DNA of 64,000 nucleotides from Dama dama (taxonomy: Eukaryota; Chordata; Mammalia; Artiodactyla; Cervidae): NCBI RefSeq assembly GCF_033118175.1, contig NC_083695.1, forward strand, positions 34,365,607-34,429,606. The letters run 5' to 3'. Under the pieces are notes generated by a model. It was given only the letters and a program-made list of their open reading frames with translations, was not told where the DNA came from and did not search any database. Of the stretch, positions 57,401 to 64,000 are shown piece after piece (the first letter of the stretch is position 1; every line of letters starts with the position of its first letter). Position numbers and translations under genes: made by a program.

Positions 57401-57594
57401 ATGATGTCAGTGGCAGTTTTATGACTGGGACTTTGATAGACAAGCATAAGTTACTGGAGTATGGGTGAGAAAACAAGTCACAACTAAGGGTTGAGCCAAT
57501 AAAATAAAACTAAGGAGTTAAAAAAATTAGGTTTGTTTACATTTTTTAAAGTGGTAGTAAACTCTCCCATAATATATCTTACGTATTGTGTTTT
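54491..57594. other. Unique DNA, no gene seen
   Basis: No transposon recognised except a 19-base T run at about 56,328-56,346 followed by 'ggccaccagatatg', possibly a stub of an antisense CHR SINE. Open frames (54,702-57,476) are short and overlapping. Confidence 0.4.
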
Positions 57595-57913
57595 GTTCTC
57601 TGCTAGTTTTAAAAAATTTATTAATAAAAATAATCACACAGAGTCAAAGGAGAGCCAAATTATTTGAACAGAATTCAAAATTTATTTCTGATAAAGTAGT
57701 ACCAATAAACCAGCTTTTATGCACCTGCAGGGGTGGCCGGGGTTCCTGGCTGTGGGGGGTGGGCACTGTTCTGGGTGAGGCATCCATCATGGTGAGGCCC
57801 CTGAGCCACTATCCCCTGCATCCCCTTGTCTGCTGCTGCCTCCTGTCCCTCAGTGCTACTACTGCTCCTCTGCCTGCTGTTGCTCCTCCATCTCCAGATC
57901 AGATTACAGTGAG
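57595..57913 (-). other. GC-rich unidentified segment, possible antisense retrocopy
   Basis: 57,717-57,910 is GC-rich and sharply different from its AT-rich flanks. Read on the minus strand it has a 66-codon frame (57,917-57,717) ending at a stop and followed about 50 bases later by an aataaa-type signal (gaaataaatttt, about 57,690). The stretch then becomes A/T-rich with taataaatttttt (57,607-57,620). This layout fits the 3' end of a processed pseudogene inserted antisense, but I recognise no parent gene. The plus-strand frame across it (57,588-58,019) runs into BovB. Confidence 0.3.
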
Positions 57914-58267
57914 GCAAAGATCAGCGAGGAGATGGCAACTTCTGACAATGAGGTGCATTTGTGGCATAAGATGGAGGAGTAGAAGGATATGCACTCATCT
58001 TCTCCTGCGAGAACTCTAAAACTACAACTCACTGCTGAACAATTGTCAACTGGAGAATTTTGGATCCCACCAAAAAAAGGTACCCCACGTCCAAGGGCAA
58101 AGGAGAAGCCCCAGCAAGATGGTAGAAGGGGCGAAATCGCATTTAGAATCACCCCCTTACCTGCCAGAGATGCTCAGAGGGCTCAAACAAACCTTGTATG
58201 CACCAGGACCCAGAGACCTCACAGAGACTGAGCCAGAACTGTGTTTAAGTATCTCCTGTGAAGGTAC

Positions 58268-58896
58268 AAATACATGGGGAAACAATGGAAACAGTGAGAG
58301 ACTTTTTTTGGGGGGGCTCCAAAATCACTGCAGATGGTGACTGCAGCCATGAAATTAAAAGACGCTTGCTCTTTGGAAGGAAAGCTATGACCAACCTAGA
58401 TGGCATATTAAAAAGCAGAGACATTACTTTGCCAACAAAGGTCCGTCTAGTCAAGGCTATGATTTTTCCAGTAGTCATGTATGGATGTGAGAGTTGGACT
58501 ATAAGAAAGCCGAGCACCAAAGAATTGATGCTTTTGAACTGTGGTGTTGGAGAAGACTCTTGAGAGTCCCTTGGACTGCATGGAGATCCAACCAGTCCAT
58601 CCTAAAGGAAATCAGTCCTGAATATTCATTGGAAAGACTGACGCTGAAGCTGAAACTCCAATACTTTGGCTACGTGATGCGAAGAACTGACTCACTAGAA
58701 AAGACCCTGATGCTGGGAAAGTTTGAAGGTGGGAGGAGAAGGGGCTGACAGAGAATGAGGTGGTTTGATGGCATCATTGACTGGATGGACATGAGTTTGA
58801 GTAATCTCTGGGAATTGGTGATAGACAGGGAAGCTTAGCTTGCTGTAATCCATGGGGTTGCAAACAGTTGGACATGACTGAATGAACGGAACTGAA
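58268..58896 (+). mobile_element. BovB 3' fragment inserted into the larger BovB
   Basis: BovB 3' end from 'atggggaaacaatggaaaca' to 'acggaactgaa', with the perfect 12-base TSD ctgtgaaggtac at 58,256-58,267 and 58,897-58,908. Removing it rejoins the 5' region of the host BovB ('gtatctcctgtgaaggtac' to 'gggtcaacagtggcc'). An eight-G run at 58,309-58,316 lies near its left end. Confidence 0.94.
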
Positions 58897-59818
58897 CTGT
58901 GAAGGTACGGGTCAACAGTGGCCTGCCGTAGGGGCAGGGGCTCTGGGTGCAGCAGACCTGGGTATGGCATAAGCCCTCTTGGAGGAGGTTGCCATTAACC
59001 CCAATATAGACCCACCAGAACTTACACAGGACTGGGGAAACAGACTCTTGGAGGGCACAAACAGAACCTTGTGCACACCAGGACCCAGGAAAAAGGAGCA
59101 GTGACCCCACAAGAGACTGACCCAGACTTGCCTGTGAGTGTCCGGGAGTCTCTGGCAGAGGCGTGGGTCAACGGTGGCCTGCTGCAGGGTCGGGGGCACA
59201 GAGTGCGGCAGTGCGAGCATGGGACCTTTTGAAGGAGGTCGCCATTACCTTCTTTACCTCCACCATAGTTTGGCCTCAGGTCAAACAACAGGGGGGGAAC
59301 CCAGCCCCACCCATCAACAGAAAATTGGATTAAAGATTTCCTGACCATGGCCCCGCCCATCAGAACAAGACCCAGCTTCCCCCTCAGTCTCTCCCATCAG
59401 GAAGCTTCCATAAGCCTCTTATCCTTATCCATCAGCTGGCAGACAGAATGAAAACCACAATCACAGAAAACTAACCAAGCTGATCACATGGGCCACAGCC
59501 TTGTCTAACTCAATGAAACTATGAGCCATGCCTTGTAGGGCCACCCAAGATGGACGGGTCACAGTGGAGAGTTCTGACAAAATGTGGTCCACTGGAGAAG
59601 GGAATGGCAAACCACTTCAGTATTCTTGCCTTGAGAACACCATGAACAATATGAAAAGGCAGAAAGATAGGACACTGAAAGATGAACTCCCCAGGTTGGT
59701 AGGTGCCCAATATGCTACTGGAGATCAGTGGAGAACTCACTCCAGAAAGAATGAAGAGATGGAGCCAAAGCACAAACAACACCCGATTGTGGATGTGACT
59801 GGTGATGGAAGTAAAGTC

Positions 59819-60480
59819 TGATGCTGTAAAGAGCAATATTGCATAGGAACCTGGAATGTTAGGTCCATGAATCAAGGCAAATTGGGAGTGGTCACACAGG
59901 AGATAGCGAGAGTGAACATTGACATTTTAGGAATCAGCGAACTAAAATGGACTGGAATGGATGACTTAACTCAGATGACCATTATATCTGCTACTGTGGG
60001 CAAGAATTCCTTAGAAGAAATGGAGTAGCCATCATAGTAAACAAAATAGTCCAAAATGCAGTACTTGGATGCAATCTCAAAAATGACAGAATGATTTCTG
60101 TTCATTTCCAAGGCAAACCATTCAATATCACAGTTATCCAAGTCTATGCCCTGATCAGAATTGCTGAAGAAGCTGAAGTTGAATGGTTTGTGAAGACCTA
60201 CGAGACTTTCTAGAACTAACACCCAAAAAAGATGTCCTTTTCATTATAGGGGACTGGAATGCAAAAGTAGTAAGTCAAGAGATACTTGGAGTAACAGGCA
60301 AATTTGGCCTTGGGGTACAAAACGAAGGAGGCTAACAAGGCTAACAAGAGTGTTGCCAAGAGAATGCACTGGTCATAGCAAACACCCTCTTCCAACAGCA
60401 CAAGAGAAGACTACACATCGTCATCACCAGATGGTCAGTACCAAAATCAGATTGATTGTATTCTTTGTGGGTGATGGACA
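59819..60480 (+). pseudogene. BovB apurinic/apyrimidinic-type endonuclease region, broken
   Basis: Belongs to the BovB at 57,921-62,747. Pieces of the AP-endonuclease-like domain that nicks the target DNA are visible: GTWNVRSMN starting at 59,846 (N-terminal strand with catalytic Asn), ILGISELKWTGM at about 59,925-59,960 (catalytic Glu), and GDWNAKV at about 60,250 (Asp/Asn catalytic pair). The frame changes after about 59,960, again near 60,170, and has a stop near 60,335, so no continuous domain is encoded. Confidence 0.75.
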
Positions 60481-60553
60481 GGGAGGCCTGGCATGCTGCA
60501 ATCCATGGGGTCACAAAGAGTTGGACACGACTGAGTGACTGAATTGAACTGAA
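60469..60553 (+). mobile_element. Short BovB-tail (Bov-A-like) fragment inside BovB
   Basis: 'gggtgatggacagggaggcc' to 'gactgaattgaactgaa' is the terminal 85 bases of BovB and lies in the middle of the host BovB's endonuclease-to-RT region. The host reads 'gattgtattctttg' on the left and 'aagatggagaagctctatac' on the right, with about five host bases lost. It carries no tRNA-like head, so it is either a minimal Bov-A unit or a severely truncated BovB. Confidence 0.85.
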
Positions 60554-60804
60554 AGATGGAGAAGCTCTATACAGTCAGGAAAAACAAGACCAGGAGCTGA
60601 CTGTGGCTCAGATCATGAACTCCTTATTGCCAAATTCAGACTTAAATTGAAGAAAGTAGGGAAAACCACTAGGCCATTTAGGTATGACTTAAATCAAATC
60701 CCTTATGTTTATACAGTGGAAGTGAGAAATAGATTCAAGGAATTAGATCTGATAGAATACCTGAAGAAATATGGACGGATGTTCATGACGTTGTACAAGA
60801 GGCA

Positions 60805-62368
60805 ATGATTAAGACCATCCCCAAGAAAAAGAAATGCAAAAAGGCAAAATGGTTGTCTGAGGAGGGCTTACAAATAGCTGAGAAAAGAAGGGACGCTAAA
60901 GGCAAAGGAGAAAAGGTAAGATATACCCATTTTAATGCAGAGTTCCAAAGAATAGCAAGGAGAGATAAGAAAGCCTTCCTCAGTGATCAAAGGCAAAGAA
61001 ATAGAGGAAAATAACAGAATGGGAAAGCCTAGAGATCTCTTCAAGGAAATTAGAGATACTAAGGGAACAGTTCATGCAAAGATGGGCACAATAAAGGACA
61101 GAAATGGTATGGACTTAACAGAAGCAGAAGATATTAAGACAAAGTGGCAAGAATACACAGAAGAACTATACAAAAAAGACCTCAGTGACCCAGATAACCA
61201 TGATGGTGTGATCATTCACCTAGAGCCAGACATCCTGGAATGCAAAGTCAAGTGGACCTTAGGAAGCATCACTATGAACAAAACTAGTGGAGGTGATGGA
61301 ATTCCAGTTGAACTATTTTAGATCCTAAAAGATGATGCTGTGAAAGGGCTGCACTCTACATGCCAGCAAATTTGCAAAACTCAGCAGTGGCCACAGGACT
61401 GGAAAAGGTCAGTTTTCATTCCAGTCCCGAAGAAAGCCATTGCCATAGAATGTTCAAACTACCACACAATTGCATTCATCTCACACACTAGTCAAGTAAT
61501 AGTCAAAATTCTCCAAGCCAGGCTTCAACAGTATGTGAACCGTGAACTTTCAGATGTTCAAGCTGGATTTAGAAAAGGCAGAGGAACCAGAGATCAAATT
61601 GCAAACATCCGTTGGATCATGAAAAAAGCAAGAGAGTTCCAGAAAAACATCTACTTCTGCTTTATTGACTATGCCAAAACCTTTGACTGTGTGGATCACA
61701 ACAAACTGTGGAAAATTCTTAAAGAGAAGGGAATACCAGACCACCTTACCTGCCTCCTGAGAAATCTGTATGCAGGTCAAGAAGCAACAGTTAGAACTGG
61801 ACATGGAACAACAGACTATTTCCAAATCGGAAAAGGAGTGAATCAAGACTATATGTTGTCACCCTGCTTATTTATCTTGTATGCAGAGTACATCATGTGA
61901 AATGCTGGACTGGATGAAGCACAAGCTGGAATCAATATTGTTGGGAGAAATATCAATAATCTCAGATATGCAGATGACACTACCCTTATGGTAGAAAGTG
62001 AAGAAGCACTAAAGAGCTTCATGATTAAAGTGAAAAAGGGTAGTGAAAAAGTTGGCTTAAAACTAAACATTCAGAAAGCTAAGATCATGGCATCTGGTCC
62101 CATCATTTCATGGCAAATAGATGGGGAAAGAATGTATACACTGAGAGACTTTATTTTCTTGGGCTCCAAAATCACTGCAGATGGTGACTGCAGCCATGAA
62201 ATTGAAAGACTCTTGCTCCTTGGAAGAAAAGCTATGACCAACCTAGAAAGCATATTAAAAAGCAGGGACATTACTTTGCCAGCAAAGCTCCATCTAGTCA
62301 AAGCTATGGTTTTTCCAGTAGTCATGTATGGATGTGATAGTTTGACTATAAAGAAAGCTGAGCACTGA
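60805..62368 (+). pseudogene. BovB linker and reverse-transcriptase region, broken
   Basis: Belongs to the BovB at 57,921-62,747. Three open pieces in series are 60,805-61,014 and 60,983-61,321 (linker, SGGDGIPVELF just before a stop at 61,319), 61,340-61,900 (186 codons: RKGRGTRDQIANIRWIM, FCFIDYAKTFDCVDHNKLW, LSPCLF) and 61,988-62,368 (after the YADD box at 61,967-61,978). Breaks include the stop at 61,319, a tga at about 61,898 and a stop at 62,366. It is inactive as a protein source. Confidence 0.85.
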
Positions 62369-62747
62369 AGAACTGATGCTTTTGAACTGTGGTGTTGGAG
62401 AGGACTCTAGAGAGTCCCTTGGACTGCAAGGAGATCCAACCAGTCCATCCTAAAGGAAATCAGTCCTGAATATTCGTTGGAAAGACTGACGCTGAAGCTG
62501 AAACTCCAATACTTTGGCTACATGATGTGAAGAACTGACTCACTAGAAAAATCCCTGATGCTGGGAAAGATTGAAGGCAGGAGGAGAAGGGCACAACATT
62601 GGATGATATGGTTGTATGCATCAGTGACTCAATGGACTTGAGTTTGAGTAAGCTCCAGGAGTTGGTGATGGACAGGGAAGCCTGATGTGCTGCAGTCCAT
62701 GGGGTTGCACAGAGTTGGTCACGACTGAGCGACTGAGCTGAGCTGAA

Positions 62748-64000
62748 GCAAAGACTTAATGTGATGGAGATCCTTTACCTCAAGTCAAACAGTAATATCC
62801 TCTTTAGTGGTTCAAGATTGCAGGAAATCAGGGCTAAGAAGAGTGTGTTCATTTCTATTCTGATTTAAATTCAATACTTTCTAAAATGGGGGATGTTCTC
62901 ACCTAGAGTTGGTTGGTCACTCTTGGGTTAAATCTGACCATCAGCGATTCTCTTTTGGCCTGATCCAAGTCTTTTTTTTTTAAATAAAAAAAAAAGTTTG
63001 AACCTTTTAAAGTACTGGAAGTTTCAGCAGAAAATCCTTATCTCTGGATTCTCTTGAAAATTTGGCACGATGAAACCTGTCCTCCTGAATATAACACGAG
63101 CACAGAGCACAATGTCCCCGTCACCTGCAGACACACATCCTCATTCTCTACTTGCCGCAAGTCCTCCTTAGCTGAGTTCTCTCAGCTGCATTACCTGCCT
63201 GGCCCTGTGGGCACTTGAGTTTTCAATCATTGCCTTTGTTAATGCAGTATGATGAGAAATAGAAAACAGTTATATATAATGAAAAGGAGGAGATAAAAAT
63301 ATCATCATGTTTAAGTGAAGTAGTGGCTAATTTGGAAAACTCAAGAGAGTCAACTAAAAAGCAAACTAATTGGAGTTATATAAACTAGTCAAAATATATA
63401 GAAAAATCCATATAGTGAAATGGGGCAGGGAGACGGAATCTCACTGACAGCTAATAATAGCGTCAAATGCTTACAAATTAATTTACTATGAAATAATGCA
63501 GGACTCACATGAAGAAAGCTACTATGTTACTGAAGAGAGTAAAAGAAGAATCATATATGAAGAAAATGACCATATTAAAAAATAGTTGAAATCTATCAAA
63601 TTGAAAACCTGTGGAAAGCTAGTCTTCCCATCTCTGAAGAGTTGATGAGACACCTGGCCACCCTTTTTGAGAAATGCAAGAAGTTGTTGGCTTGCTTTTC
63701 TTTGGGTGCCTGATGAATTAGGACCAGTTGGGGTGGTTCCCAGGGAAAGATGGCATACAGGGTCTGATGACCTTTGTGCAATGCTTATGTTTTATGTTAG
63801 CACACTCAGTAGTCGACAGATCATATGTTGGATGTGAGTTGTCTTTCAGGAGCTCTTTGCCGACAGTTATGATAATTTAACTTTCTTAGATGCCAGCTTC
63901 TGGCAAGGGTGGACTAAAACCTTGGGAGTTGCGCCCGAGTGTCTGAGAGCAGAATTTGACCTTTCTTGTTGGATGATGGCCTTGTTTCCCATATTCTCCT
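62748..64000. other. Unique DNA to the window end
   Basis: No gene or repeat recognised. A near-palindromic ttttttttttaaataaaaaaaaaa lies at about 62,971-62,995. The 61-codon minus frame at 63,596-63,781 has no domain. Confidence 0.4.

Larger units (their letters stand above)
57921..62747 (+). mobile_element. Near full-length BovB LINE, inactive, with nested insertions
   Basis: Contains the BovB 5' region ('agatggaggagtagaaggat' at about 57,970, then 'agatggtagaaggggcgaaa'), the endonuclease region, the linker, the reverse transcriptase and the 3' tail 'gactgagctgagctga' at 62,731-62,746. Two later insertions interrupt it: BovB at 58,268-58,896 and a BovB tail piece at 60,469-60,553. A 7-base repeat gcaaaga at 57,914-57,920 and 62,748-62,754 may be its TSD. 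If that is wrong, the 5' end lies nearer 57,966. The element is roughly 4.1 kb without its insertions. Many stops and frame changes make it non-autonomous. Confidence 0.85.

Noticed and set aside
1..64000. A novel gene cluster, defence system or other undescribed system
   Set aside because: Everything recognisable is transposon-derived or looks like ordinary non-coding ruminant DNA; nothing supports such a system.

Overview
This window is non-coding nuclear DNA from a ruminant (pecoran artiodactyl). The diagnostic evidence is the mobile-element content: BovB (RTE-type) LINEs, tRNA-derived Bov-tA SINEs, CHR-type tRNA-Glu SINEs and a young L1 whose 3' end matches the bovid L1 family. Older mammalian repeats (L2, MIR, MLT1-type LTR, MER5-like DNA transposon, L1M) lie beneath them. 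I found no convincing exon, intact protein gene, tRNA, rRNA or small nuclear RNA. Almost all short reading frames are chance frames or pieces of LINE reading frames. The window could be intergenic or intronic; the sequence alone does not decide.

Layout. 0.7-8.2 kb is a BovB-rich block: an antisense L1 holding a SINE and a rearranged BovB, then two BovB copies side by side, then a fourth BovB 3' end. 8.4-12.6 kb is a mosaic of a CHR SINE, an old L1 split by an LTR and a younger L1, a long L2 remnant and three Bov-tA copies. 12.9-17.5 kb has two old L1 remnants, a SINE and an L2. 17.5-26.7 kb is strikingly poor in young insertions and contains segments that look like conserved regulatory DNA. 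26.7-35.9 kb has scattered SINEs, MIRs, a dimeric SINE, a CHR SINE and L1 3' remnants. 35.9-39.5 kb is again repeat-poor. 39.5-44.1 kb holds four Bov-tA copies, a microsatellite and an L1 inside an L2. 44.1-47.8 kb and 52.6-54.4 kb are AT-rich, free of young repeats and dense in homeodomain-type motifs, so they are the best enhancer candidates. 49.8-52.6 kb carries four more SINEs and a young L1 tail. 57.9-62.7 kb is a near full-length but broken BovB that received a second BovB and a small BovB-tail fragment. The last 1.25 kb is unique.

The clearest direct evidence is a set of target-site duplications (TSDs). They fix exact insertion boundaries and the order of events for twelve elements. 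I found no undescribed gene system. The most unusual items are a BovB with a 5' inversion, a SINE dimer flanked by one 17-base TSD, and BovB inserted in BovB.
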